DNA of 64,000 nucleotides from Prosthecobacter sp. (GTDB lineage Bacteria > Verrucomicrobiota > Verrucomicrobiia > Verrucomicrobiales > Verrucomicrobiaceae). This document shows positions 8,872-16,261 of this stretch, piece by piece. The notes under the pieces were generated by a model. It did not search any database, was not told the origin of the DNA, and saw nothing but the letters and a program-made list of their open reading frames with translations. A program made the position numbers and the translations under genes. Every line of letters starts with the position of its first letter. Positions within the stretch are counted from its first letter, which is position 1. Location of the stretch: contig JABARQ010000010.1 of assembly GCA_019186985.1 (NCBI GenBank), forward strand, positions 1 through 64,000, in the 5' to 3' direction.

Positions 8872-9930
8872 TCAGACCGACTTCAGGGAGGCCATGTCGA
8901 TGGAGAAGCGATACTTCACATCGGACTTGAGCAGGCGTTCGTAAGCTTCGTTGACCTGCTGGATGGCGATGACCTCCACATCCGAGACGATTTGGTTCGC
9001 TCCACAGAAATCAAGCATCTCCTGCGTCTCGGCGATGCCGCCGATGAGCGACCCGGCAAGGCGCTTCCGGCCCAGCAGCAGGCCGAAGGCGGCGATGGAA
9101 AGCGGCTGGCTTGGCAGGCCGACAAGCGTCAGCGTTCCGTCGGTGACGAGGAGGTTCAGGTAGGCGTTGATGTCATGATCGGCGGAGACGGTGTCGAGGA
9201 TGAAGTCGAAGCTGCCGACGTGTTTTTGCATCTCGTTGGCGTCACGCGTGATGACGACCTCGTCGGCACCCAGGCGCAGCGCATCGTCTTTTTTGCCGGC
9301 GGAAGTGGTGAGCACGACGGTGTGGGCGCCAAAGGCATGGGCAAATTTCACGCCCATGTGCCCGAGTCCGCCGAGACCGGCCACGCCGACTTTCCTGCCC
9401 TTCACATCGCCCCAGCGCCGGATGGGCGAGTAGGTGGTGATGCCTGCGCAGAGCAGCGGCGCGACACCGGCGAGGCTTAAATTCGTCGGCACCTTCAGCG
9501 TGAAGTGCTCGTCGACGACGATGCTGGTGGAGTAGCCGCCATAGGTCACGGGCGCGGTGCCGTGCTTGTCAGGCGAGTTGTAGGTGAAAATGGCGTGCGG
9601 GCAGAACTGCTCGAGATTCGCGGCGCAGCTCGGGCATTTTTGATCCGAATCGACGAGGCAGCCGACGCCCACGAGGTCGCCGACATTGTGTTTCGTGACG
9701 CCCGGGCCAACCTTCGTCACGCGACCAACAATTTCATGGCCTGGCACACAGGGATAGGTCGTGGGAACGGCGCTCCATTCATTGCGCGCCTGGTGGAGGT
9801 CGGAATGGCAGACGCCGCAGTAAAGGATGTCGATCTCCACATCGCGATCCGTCGGTTCACGACGCGGAATGCTGGAAAAGGCGAGCGGCGAGGTGGCGCT
9901 GGCGGCGGCGTAGGCTTTGGCGACTGGCAT
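8872..9930 (-). CDS. zinc-dependent NAD(P) alcohol dehydrogenase
   Basis: A 352-residue medium-chain dehydrogenase of the cinnamyl-alcohol-dehydrogenase/YahK type, expected to reduce aldehydes with NADPH in the cytosol. The catalytic zinc site is visible as CGVCHSDLHQARNEW and GHEIVGRVTKVG. The structural zinc loop is CPSCAANLEQFC, and the Rossmann dinucleotide motif is GLGGLGHMG. Length and motif order match the family. It stands as a single gene; the DinB-like gene upstream starts more than 70 bp away in the same direction. Nothing in the context identifies a dedicated pathway, so general detoxification of aldehydes is the default inference. Confidence 0.93.
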   Translation of the reverse strand: MPVAKAYAAASATSPLAFSSIPRREPTDRDVEIDILYCGVCHSDLHQARNEWSAVPTTYPCVPGHEIVGRVTKVGPGVTKHNVGDLVGVGCLVDSDQKCPSCAANLEQFCPHAIFTYNSPDKHGTAPVTYGGYSTSIVVDEHFTLKVPTNLSLAGVAPLLCAGITTYSPIRRWGDVKGRKVGVAGLGGLGHMGVKFAHAFGAHTVVLTTSAGKKDDALRLGADEVVITRDANEMQKHVGSFDFILDTVSADHDINAYLNLLVTDGTLTLVGLPSQPLSIAAFGLLLGRKRLAGSLIGGIAETQEMLDFCGANQIVSDVEVIAIQQVNEAYERLLKSDVKYRFSIDMASLKSV

Positions 9931-10003
9931 GGCGGATGAGAGATGGTTGTGAATCGATTAACGTCCCGGCTCACGCCGTCGTAACAGCGGATTCACCGTG
10001 GAA

Positions 10004-10591
10004 TCATGCGCCCGGCAATGCGGCGATGATTTTCGCGACCTGCTGGCGGTGGATGCCCATGTGCGTGGCGGCGAGCGCGTGCCAGCCGGCGGCATCGAGC
10101 GCGCCGAACCAAGGATGCGCATACCTGGCCGACGTTTTCAGATCGGGCACGGCGGCGACGCTGTTCAGCAAGGCATCGCAGGAGGCTTCATAAGCAGCCT
10201 CCACCTCGGCGCTGAGCTCGGCGCGGGGCTTCACATCGGCCGTGCTGGCCTTTTTGCCTGGCACCTGGCCGTGGGCGAGTGATTCGATGACGTTGGCAAA
10301 GGCGGTGTTGGTGATGCGCAGGTGCTCCAGCGTCATCCAAACCGACCAGTGACGGCTGCTGTCCTCCAGGCCGCGCAACCGCGGAATGAGCACCTGCTCG
10401 CCGCGTTGCTTCGTAGGGCAATGCGCGAGCATCTCACGGATGGCGGCGCGTTCCTGCTCAAAACGGGCCGTGAAGACCTCGCGCGAGCCAAAACACCGCT
10501 TCAGGGCAAAGAGCCCTCTCGCCATCCAAAGCTCAGGAGCTGGCAACCCGGCTCCAGGAGCCGCCAGGGAAGGTTTTGTCCTGTTTTCCAT
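10004..10591 (-). CDS. DinB-like four-helix protein
   Basis: A 195-residue protein resembling the DinB/YfiT-like putative metalloenzyme superfamily. The spaced histidines are seen in WMTLEHLRITNTAF and in HALAATHMGIHRQQVAKII near the C-terminus, the usual metal-ligand positions. The ATG at 10591 is preferred over a GTG at 10597 two codons upstream. It is divergently transcribed from the HxlR regulator at 10673, with an inverted repeat overlapping its 5' end, so the regulator probably controls it. Members of this superfamily are often thiol-dependent transferases, but no substrate can be assigned here. Confidence 0.7.
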   Translation of the reverse strand: MENRTKPSLAAPGAGLPAPELWMARGLFALKRCFGSREVFTARFEQERAAIREMLAHCPTKQRGEQVLIPRLRGLEDSSRHWSVWMTLEHLRITNTAFANVIESLAHGQVPGKKASTADVKPRAELSAEVEAAYEASCDALLNSVAAVPDLKTSARYAHPWFGALDAAGWHALAATHMGIHRQQVAKIIAALPGA

Positions 10592-10593
10592 GG

Positions 10594-10619
10594 ACACAAG
10601 CTTTCTGTATTACTTGTGT
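10594..10619. promoter_or_regulatory. inverted repeat, candidate HxlR operator
   Basis: ACACAAG, 12 bp, CTTGTGT: a perfect 7-bp inverted repeat lying right at the 5' end of the DinB-like gene, in the divergent spacer. Further half-site-like GCAAGT and GCAAGT words follow at about 10623-10650. HxlR proteins bind as dimers to such dyads next to their own gene. Binding here is inferred from position only. Confidence 0.5.
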
Positions 10620-10672
10620 TTTGCAAGTGTTAATGCTTTTGAAATGCAAGTATCTCTGTTCGATGCTCCTCC

Positions 10673-11044
10673 ATGCCTCGCAAGACTCCCGCCAAATCCT
10701 CCGCGCCTGCCCCCACACGCCGTTCCCCCTGTCCGGTGGCCTGCGGTCTGGATCTGTTTGGTGATAAATGGACGCTTCTCATCATCCGCGACCTCATTCT
10801 CGGCCGCAGCCGCTTCAAGGACTTCATCGAATCTCCCGAAGGCATCCCCACGAACATCCTCAGCGACCGCCTGGAACGCCTGCGCGACGGCGGCATCGTC
10901 CAGCAGATCCCCGCCGCCGACGGCAGCAGGCGCCTCGCCTACCAGCTCACCGACAAAGGCCTCGCCCTGCGCCCCGTGCTGCGCGCCATCCGCGACTGGG
11001 GGCTCAAGTGGGAACCGGGGACGAGAGCGAACTTGGAGGGCTAG
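10673..11044 (+). CDS. HxlR-type winged-helix transcriptional regulator
   Basis: A 123-residue single-domain HxlR regulator. The family signature CPVACGLDLFGDKWTLLIIRDL is clear, with the N-terminal cysteine that senses redox-active or electrophilic compounds in several members. RFKDF and GIPTNILSDRLERLRDGGIV mark the winged helix, and AYQLTDKGLALRPVLRAIRDWG the C-terminal dimer helix. It is divergent from the DinB-like gene, and an alcohol dehydrogenase lies beyond that. This suggests a small stress- or aldehyde-responsive unit, but the link to the dehydrogenase is only proximity. Confidence 0.93.
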   Translation: MPRKTPAKSSAPAPTRRSPCPVACGLDLFGDKWTLLIIRDLILGRSRFKDFIESPEGIPTNILSDRLERLRDGGIVQQIPAADGSRRLAYQLTDKGLALRPVLRAIRDWGLKWEPGTRANLEG

Positions 11045-11093
11045 GCCATTTTTGATAACCATCTTAGGCTTCGAAGAATGCGTCTGCAAAAGC

Positions 11094-11118
11094 AGCCATC
11101 TTGCTCCGCAAGATGAGC
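11094..11118. repeat. REP-B palindrome copy 2
   Basis: Variant of the copy at 103-127 in which both arms carry compensating changes (CATCTTG...CAAGATG), so pairing is preserved. It lies in the 187-bp gap between the HxlR gene and the end of the CocE-type hydrolase gene. Compensatory change argues for selection on the hairpin. Confidence 0.75.
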
Positions 11119-11183
11119 ATGAGTCTTTCGCTGGCTGATGAGGCCGCGACATTCGGAAGCTGATGAGCTTTTCGGCGCGCTAA

Positions 11184-11215
11184 GCTCCTCTCTCGGAGCG
11201 AGAGGGCAACTTTGC
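11184..11215. repeat. diverged REP-B copy
   Basis: CTCTCTCGGAGCGAGAG hairpin followed by GGCAACTTTGC. It aligns with the copy at 13269-13293, which is followed by TACTTTGC, so the repeat unit extends past the hairpin on that side. It faces the 3' end of the CocE-type hydrolase gene 17 bp away. Confidence 0.55.
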
Positions 11216-11231
11216 TTCGCCGAAGCGATGC

Positions 11232-13073
11232 TCACTCCACCACCGGCACCACGAGCCGCGAGGGATGCTCGGCGTCGCAATAAATGCGGTTGTTCTGTTT
11301 CACCTTCTCGCCGGTTTCGCTCCAGGGCCGACCGGTGCCGGGGTTCACGTCGAAGCGCGGAAAGTTGCTGGAGGTGATCGTCACGCGGACGCGGTGCCCG
11401 GTGTTGAAGATCTGGCTGGTGGACCAGCAGTCCACCGTGACTTCCTCGACGTGACCGGGCGTGAGCGGCTCAGGCTTTTCCCGGCTCTTGCGGTAGCGCA
11501 GGCGCTGGATGCCCTCGGCGATCAGCATGCTGCGCCCATCAGGATAGACGTCGCAAAGGCGCACGGAGAGGTCGGTGTCGGCGGCGCTGGAGGAGACGAA
11601 AAGCTTCGCGAAGATCCGGCCGGTGACCTCAACGGGCTTGTCGAGCACAGCGCTGGTGAAGACGAGCACATCATCGCGGCCCTCGATTTTCCGCTGGTCC
11701 ATCGAACCGCGGTCGAGGGTGAGATTGTGGCCGCCGATGGTGGGACAAGGGTTCGCGGGATCGAAGGTGTATTCGTGCGGTGCGGCGGCTGCGCTGGGTT
11801 TTTCGAGGCTCAAACGGCGGTCGCCGGTGAGAAAGACCGAGGTTTCCTTCGCGGGTACGGGCCAGTCGTTGGCGAAACGCCATTCGTTGCCGGGTGCGCC
11901 TGGTGTGACGGTGTCACCCATGACGTAATAAGCCACGGCAGGCTCCTTTTCGGCGCCATTGTCCGCCCCTTTGAGGTAGTGGGCAAACCAGCGCAGCGGA
12001 TCGTACTGGACGGGCACGCGGGTGGCGTTCGGAAACGTCAGCTCACCGGCGGGCATCTTGCCGATGGCGTGCGTCCACGGTCCCATGACAAGCTTCTGCG
12101 CGCCCTTGGCGCCGGTTGCGCCGCGATGCTGGCGGCCGACGAACTCATCGATGGTGCCCTGCGCAAACATGTCGAACCAGCCGCCGACATGGATGGCGGG
12201 CGCTTTCATCTGCGCATGCCGCGTGGCGGTCTCGAACCGCGCCCAGTAGTCGTCGTAGCTCGGATGCGAACGCATGAGATCGAGCGCCTTCGGGTCGAAC
12301 TTGTTGCCGGTGGTCCAGTTTTCGATGTCGGCCTTCCGAAACGCGCTGCCGATGTAGGTGCCGTCGGAGTACATGCTCGCGGCGGCGACGCTGATATACT
12401 GTGCCTTCAAATCCTCCGGTGCCGCACCGGCGAGCAGGTTCTGCGTGATGCCGCCCGCGCTGCCGCCGATGGTGGCAATGCGGCCATCGCACCACGGCTG
12501 CTGCTTGATCCATGCGAGCGTGTCCACGCCGTCCTGATGCTCGCTCCAGCCGCAGCCGTGGAATGGCAGGTTCTCGCCCTGAGAATCAAAGCGTCCGCGC
12601 ATGTCCTGGATGATGAAGACATAACCGTCGTTCACGAAGCTCCCGGCGTCCTTGCCACGCTTCACACGGCCGTAGGGCGTGCGGGTAAGCACCACGGGAA
12701 ACGGTCCGTCTCCCTGCGGCAGATAAAGGTCGGTGGCGAGCAGCGTGCCATCGCGCATGGCGATCATCTCCGTCTTTTTCGCAGGAGGCCGGGCAAAGCG
12801 CTCCACGGCCTGCAGCCAGGCCTCGGAGCTGACGCTGCCATCCTTGGCCGCACGGGCAAACATCCCTTCGATCTGCTGCGACCACTGATCGCCGTAGGTC
12901 GTCTTCACATGCTCGACTGCCCGCGCCTGCTCCGCCTCGGACAGCGTGCCGCTTTGATCCGTGTCCGCCTTGGGAAACAGCGCCCGCATCTTCGCGGCAA
13001 GCGCCTCATCGGCGGAGGCATGGCAGGAGACAAGAAGCAAGGCAAGGGCAAACAGGCGGAACTGTGGACTCAT
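11232..13073 (-). CDS. CocE/NonD family hydrolase with N-terminal EF-hand
   Basis: A 613-residue exported hydrolase of peptidase family S15 (X-Pro dipeptidyl-peptidase/cocaine-esterase type). The ATG at 13073 opens a signal sequence ending LLLVSC, so it is probably a lipoprotein. An EF-hand-like calcium loop, DTDQSGTLSEAE, lies about residues 35-46. The catalytic alpha/beta-hydrolase domain follows, with RTPYGR, the strand DMRGRFDSQGE and the nucleophile elbow GGSAGG. The C-terminal jelly-roll (PepX_C) has KLFVSSSAADTDLSVRLCDVYPDG. The open frame continues upstream to 13346 through a REP-B repeat, but that extension is not protein-like. Substrate may be an ester or a peptide. Confidence 0.9.
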   Translation of the reverse strand: MSPQFRLFALALLLVSCHASADEALAAKMRALFPKADTDQSGTLSEAEQARAVEHVKTTYGDQWSQQIEGMFARAAKDGSVSSEAWLQAVERFARPPAKKTEMIAMRDGTLLATDLYLPQGDGPFPVVLTRTPYGRVKRGKDAGSFVNDGYVFIIQDMRGRFDSQGENLPFHGCGWSEHQDGVDTLAWIKQQPWCDGRIATIGGSAGGITQNLLAGAAPEDLKAQYISVAAASMYSDGTYIGSAFRKADIENWTTGNKFDPKALDLMRSHPSYDDYWARFETATRHAQMKAPAIHVGGWFDMFAQGTIDEFVGRQHRGATGAKGAQKLVMGPWTHAIGKMPAGELTFPNATRVPVQYDPLRWFAHYLKGADNGAEKEPAVAYYVMGDTVTPGAPGNEWRFANDWPVPAKETSVFLTGDRRLSLEKPSAAAAPHEYTFDPANPCPTIGGHNLTLDRGSMDQRKIEGRDDVLVFTSAVLDKPVEVTGRIFAKLFVSSSAADTDLSVRLCDVYPDGRSMLIAEGIQRLRYRKSREKPEPLTPGHVEEVTVDCWSTSQIFNTGHRVRVTITSSNFPRFDVNPGTGRPWSETGEKVKQNNRIYCDAEHPSRLVVPVVE

Positions 13074-13268
13074 GGGCAGTGAAGGAGTGACGTGTGGCAT
13101 GAGTGGTTTGGGCACGGACGTTGTATGACAGACGAGGTGTTTTTGGTGGGGAAGGGTGTGTATGGGCGAAGCAATGCTGTCCTTTTGCCCCGTGAGAGGG
13201 ACTCGGCGCTTTCGCTGGCACTGCTGGGCACGAGTTTCGGAAACGCTGCGAGCTGAAGTGCGCCCACA

Positions 13269-13293
13269 GCTCATCTCGCGGAGCGAGATGGCT
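13269..13293. repeat. REP-B palindrome copy 3
   Basis: Exact 25-bp inverse-orientation copy of the element at 103-127, in the 245-bp gap between the CocE-type hydrolase start and the esterase stop codon. It is 26 bp from the esterase stop. Confidence 0.8.
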
Positions 13294-13318
13294 ACTTTGC
13301 TGACGCGCATTCGAGGGC

Positions 13319-14221
13319 TCACTTCGAGAAGACCTTCTTCAGCCACTCATCCACCACCGGCGTCGCGGGATAGCCGGGATCACCGAGGCGGCGGTTGATT
13401 TCGGCATGTCCTTGCAGGCCGCGGCCTTCGAAGCCGCGCACTTCGACTGAGGTGCCTGCTTTTGTCAGAGCCTCGCCAAGCGCCTTGGACTGCGCGGTGC
13501 CGTCAACGCGCTGCACATGCAGGATCAGGAAGGCGGGTGCATTCGGCGCGGCGGCATGATGGGTGGGCGAAAGCTCAAGCTGGCGCTGCTTCTCGCCGCC
13601 AAAGGCCTGCAGGTAGGTTTCCTGCATGAACTCACCGCCCCCGGCGACCTGGCGTGGCACGTCGTAGCAGGCGCCATCGAGCGGAACGACGCCGCGGAGC
13701 GACTTCGGACCCAGACCGGCCTTTTTCAAATACTGCATGTCCGTGCCGACCAGCGCGGAGAGATGCGCCCCGGCGCTGTGTCCCATCAAAACCACACGTG
13801 TGGCGTCGAATCCAAGCGGCACCGCCTGCCGGATGAGACAGGCGAGCGCGTCCGCCACGTCCTGCGCCTGCTGCTCGACTGTCACCGCGGGCACAAGTCG
13901 ATAATTGACCGACGCGAAGCCATAACCCTGCGCAAGGTAGTGACCGGGCTTTTCAACGCCCGTGGCGTTGCGTTTGTCACCCCGCTTCCAGCCGCCGCCA
14001 TGCACAAACACAACCAGCGGCGATCCCGCAGCCGTGGGCCGCCAGTAATCGAGCCTTTGCAGCGGATCGCCGCCATAGCTCAGTTCGACCGGGTTCGCCG
14101 CCGGCTGCGGTTCAGAGCGGCGCTCCGCGAGGCGTTCACGCAAACGCCCGACCAGCGGCAGCCGCGCTTCTGCGGCAACAAGGGTGACAAGCAGGGCCAG
14201 GGCGGGCAGGGACGATTGCAT
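13319..14221 (-). CDS. secreted alpha/beta-hydrolase, esterase/lipase-like
   Basis: A 300-residue enzyme of the hormone-sensitive-lipase/BD-FAE esterase group. A short signal peptide (about residues 1-18) precedes the oxyanion-hole motif HGGGWKRGDK and the nucleophile elbow GHSAGAHLSALVG. The catalytic His is probably in GLQGHAEINRRLGDPG near the C-terminus. It lies between the CocE-type hydrolase and a FAD oxidoreductase on the same strand, 52 bp from the latter. Likely substrates are short-chain esters or acyl groups on polysaccharides; specificity cannot be read from the sequence. Confidence 0.88.
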   Translation of the reverse strand: MQSSLPALALLVTLVAAEARLPLVGRLRERLAERRSEPQPAANPVELSYGGDPLQRLDYWRPTAAGSPLVVFVHGGGWKRGDKRNATGVEKPGHYLAQGYGFASVNYRLVPAVTVEQQAQDVADALACLIRQAVPLGFDATRVVLMGHSAGAHLSALVGTDMQYLKKAGLGPKSLRGVVPLDGACYDVPRQVAGGGEFMQETYLQAFGGEKQRQLELSPTHHAAAPNAPAFLILHVQRVDGTAQSKALGEALTKAGTSVEVRGFEGRGLQGHAEINRRLGDPGYPATPVVDEWLKKVFSK

Positions 14222-14273
14222 CGCGGTTGTAATGCACGAAACCGGAGTTTGTTACGCGAAAAATTTCGCTCGA

Positions 14274-15899
14274 TCACCTCGCCGGCACTTCCAGCACCTG
14301 TTTGTCCGTGAGAAGGCGCTCGCGCAGCAGCTTGTAGTCCACGCTTTGCACCGGTGTTTTCGAATTCATCGCCATGACGGCGGCGGTGGCGGCGGATTGC
14401 GCGGCGACCATGAAGGTGAACTCGATGCGATACGCGCCGTAGGCCACGTAGCTCGATGACGGGCAGGTTGGGCTGAGGAGATTCGTGCATTCGGCGGCTT
14501 TCGGCACGAGGCAGCGGTAGGGAATGCCGCAGGGGATCCAGTCAGGCTCTTTGGATTCGTCAAACACCGCGCCTTCATTCCACACACGGCCATCTCGGGC
14601 GATGCGTCGCGCGTGATGCAGATCGGGCGGCCACCAGATCAGGCCGACGCTGTCCTCGATGGGCTCGGGATCTGCTTTGCGCACATGCGCCTCGGTCAAA
14701 ACGAAGTCGCTGACCATGCGGCGGCCGTTGCGCACATAAAAGGCACGCGGCCAGCCATCGTTGTCAGTGAACTCATCTTTGCAAAGACCCCATGCGGCCC
14801 AGGCCTCGCGTTGCTTGGCAGGCACCGCCTCGTCATGCGCCATGAACCAATACACGCCCTGGATGTAGTCGCGGCTCGTGCGCAGCATCGCCTCACGCTC
14901 CGCGTAGCTGGCGATGGGATAGCGGTGGTTCCAGCCGGTGAAGTTTCCCGCGAGATGATGCCATGAACCCGGGTCCGTCTTGCCATTCGGCAGCGATGCG
15001 CCAGGCGGTGAGATCACTCCGCCCGCCGCGAGGTAGCGCCGATGCAGCTCATAGTGCGCGGAGTCGTAGTTCACGGGTTTTCCGATGACGAACCGATTTG
15101 TCGGGTTCTTCGTCAGGCACAGGCGGAAGCAGTAGCCCTGGATGCTTTCGTCGGGCTCGCCTTGGGTGCCCAGCGGCGTGTCCTGCACACCAAAGATCAC
15201 TCCACTCGTCGCATCTCCCGGCACGCGATACGGGTCGATGCGTTTGTCGAACTGCCCATGCTTCGTGTCCGTGCGAATGCCGTTCTTCTTTTCGCCATAC
15301 GTCGCGCTGCTCTCGCGCCCGACCGAAAAACCGATGCCCGCAAACGCCAGCAGATCGCCCTCGTAAGTCGCGTCGATGAACATTTGCGCCCGCACCTCGG
15401 CTCCATTTTCAAAGTGCAGCGACGTGATGCGCGCGCTGTCCTTCGTCACGCCATCACGCTCCTTCAAGCGATGACCACGCAGCACGGTGATACCCTTTTC
15501 CTTCACCCACGCCTCCCAAACCGCCTCCGCCACATGCGGCTCGAAGCGCCAGAGCGCGCTTTGCTTGGCCCGTGTGCGCACCATTTCGTCGAAGGCCGCC
15601 GCCTTTCCGTAGTGGGCGCTCACGCGTCGATAAAACTCCAGCGCCAGCCCGCCCACGGCCGGGCTGTTTTGAAACTCCTTGTGGTTGTCGATGTCCGTGC
15701 CGCCGAGCCCCTCCACGCTCATGCCACCGAGATGCTGCCCCGCCTCCACGAGGATGACCTTCTTTCCCATCGCCGCCGCCTGCACCGCCGCGATCACCCC
15801 CGCGCTGGTGCCGCCGTAGATGCACAGATCGGCTTCCATCGGAGCCGCGGTGGCCGAAATCACGACGGAGCTGGCGAGGAGCAGGAGAAAAGACTTCAT
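14274..15899 (-). CDS. exported FAD-dependent oxidoreductase
   Basis: A 541-residue flavoprotein of the FAD_oxidored group (PF12831 type). A signal peptide (about 1-18) precedes the FAD-binding Rossmann segment LCIYGGTSAGVIAAVQAAAMGKKVILVE. The characteristic GGMSVEGLGGTD and FIDATYEGDLLAFAGIGFSVGRES blocks follow. The C-terminal R-I-E-F-T-F-M-V-A-A-Q-S-A-A block closes the flavin site. Substrates are unknown; such proteins are abundant in polysaccharide-degrading Bacteroidetes, Planctomycetes and Verrucomicrobia. It is one of four related enzymes in this window. Confidence 0.9.
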   Translation of the reverse strand: MKSFLLLLASSVVISATAAPMEADLCIYGGTSAGVIAAVQAAAMGKKVILVEAGQHLGGMSVEGLGGTDIDNHKEFQNSPAVGGLALEFYRRVSAHYGKAAAFDEMVRTRAKQSALWRFEPHVAEAVWEAWVKEKGITVLRGHRLKERDGVTKDSARITSLHFENGAEVRAQMFIDATYEGDLLAFAGIGFSVGRESSATYGEKKNGIRTDTKHGQFDKRIDPYRVPGDATSGVIFGVQDTPLGTQGEPDESIQGYCFRLCLTKNPTNRFVIGKPVNYDSAHYELHRRYLAAGGVISPPGASLPNGKTDPGSWHHLAGNFTGWNHRYPIASYAEREAMLRTSRDYIQGVYWFMAHDEAVPAKQREAWAAWGLCKDEFTDNDGWPRAFYVRNGRRMVSDFVLTEAHVRKADPEPIEDSVGLIWWPPDLHHARRIARDGRVWNEGAVFDESKEPDWIPCGIPYRCLVPKAAECTNLLSPTCPSSSYVAYGAYRIEFTFMVAAQSAATAAVMAMNSKTPVQSVDYKLLRERLLTDKQVLEVPAR

Positions 15900-15981
15900 G
15901 GTCAGGCTTGAAGAGGAGTTCTAGGGCGGATTTTGGACAGCTGCACTTCATCTTTCACGATGCCTCGTGACAGCCATGAAC

Positions 15982-16002
15982 AGCGGCAGCCCTGCTGCCG
16001 CT
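15982..16002. repeat. REP-C hairpin copy 1
   Basis: AGCGGCAGC-CCT-GCTGCCGCT inverted repeat followed by GGAGTCC. A related hairpin in inverse loop sense is at 16109-16127. Together they bracket about 145 bp of otherwise empty sequence, like a pair of REPs. Confidence 0.5.
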
Positions 16003-16025
16003 GGAGTCCCTCAATCAACAACGCA

Positions 16026-16049
16026 CCCCGTGCTGGCGCAGGCACGGGG
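16026..16049. other. GC-rich hairpin
   Basis: CCCCGTGC, 8-nt loop, GCACGGGG, followed on the plus strand by GTTCTTT. It resembles an intrinsic terminator on the plus strand, but the only neighbouring genes are on the minus strand, so its role is unclear. Confidence 0.35.
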
Positions 16050-16108
16050 GTTCTTTGGGAGGGCCTCATCTCGGGGGCGCTCGGCGGCCAGCAGGCTGAC
16101 CTCCTGAA

Positions 16109-16127
16109 AGCGGCAGCAGGCTGCCGC
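16109..16127. repeat. REP-C hairpin copy 2
   Basis: AGCGGCAGCAGGCTGCCGC inverted repeat followed by AGTCC. It pairs with the copy at 15982-16002. The 308-bp gap 15900-16207 therefore holds two REP-C hairpins, the hairpin at 16026 and the start of a REP-A pair, but no gene. Confidence 0.5.
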
Positions 16128-16181
16128 AGTCCATGTCAGAACTTGAGTTGCCGGCCTTGGGGATGATGAGGAGTCGCCATG

Positions 16182-16261
16182 AAAGTGGCTGCGGCTTTAG
16201 CCGCAGGTCACCGAGCCGATTCGGCTGGTGCGAAGCCGCGAAGCGAACCCGAAGCCACTTT
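16182..16261. repeat. REP-A pair at the 3' end of the LamG gene
   Basis: A forward REP-A (16182-16205, AAAGTGGCTGCGGC...GCCGCA) and an inverse, interrupted one ending GAAGCCACTTT at 16261. The inverse copy carries about 18 extra bases after ATTCGGCT. The stop codon and last 17 or so codons of the LamG gene lie inside it, so the C-terminal KVASGSLRG... is repeat-derived. Confidence 0.75.

Noticed and set aside
11265-13082. 605-codon plus-strand frame opposite the CocE-type hydrolase
   Set aside because: High-GC shadow of a gene with strong motifs on the minus strand; no recognisable signature.
13074-13346. N-terminal extension of the CocE-type hydrolase
   Set aside because: The extension passes through a REP-B repeat and precedes an obvious signal peptide at 13073.
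16026-16049. Hairpin as an intrinsic terminator
   Set aside because: The T-rich side is on the plus strand, where no gene ends; both neighbours are on the minus strand.
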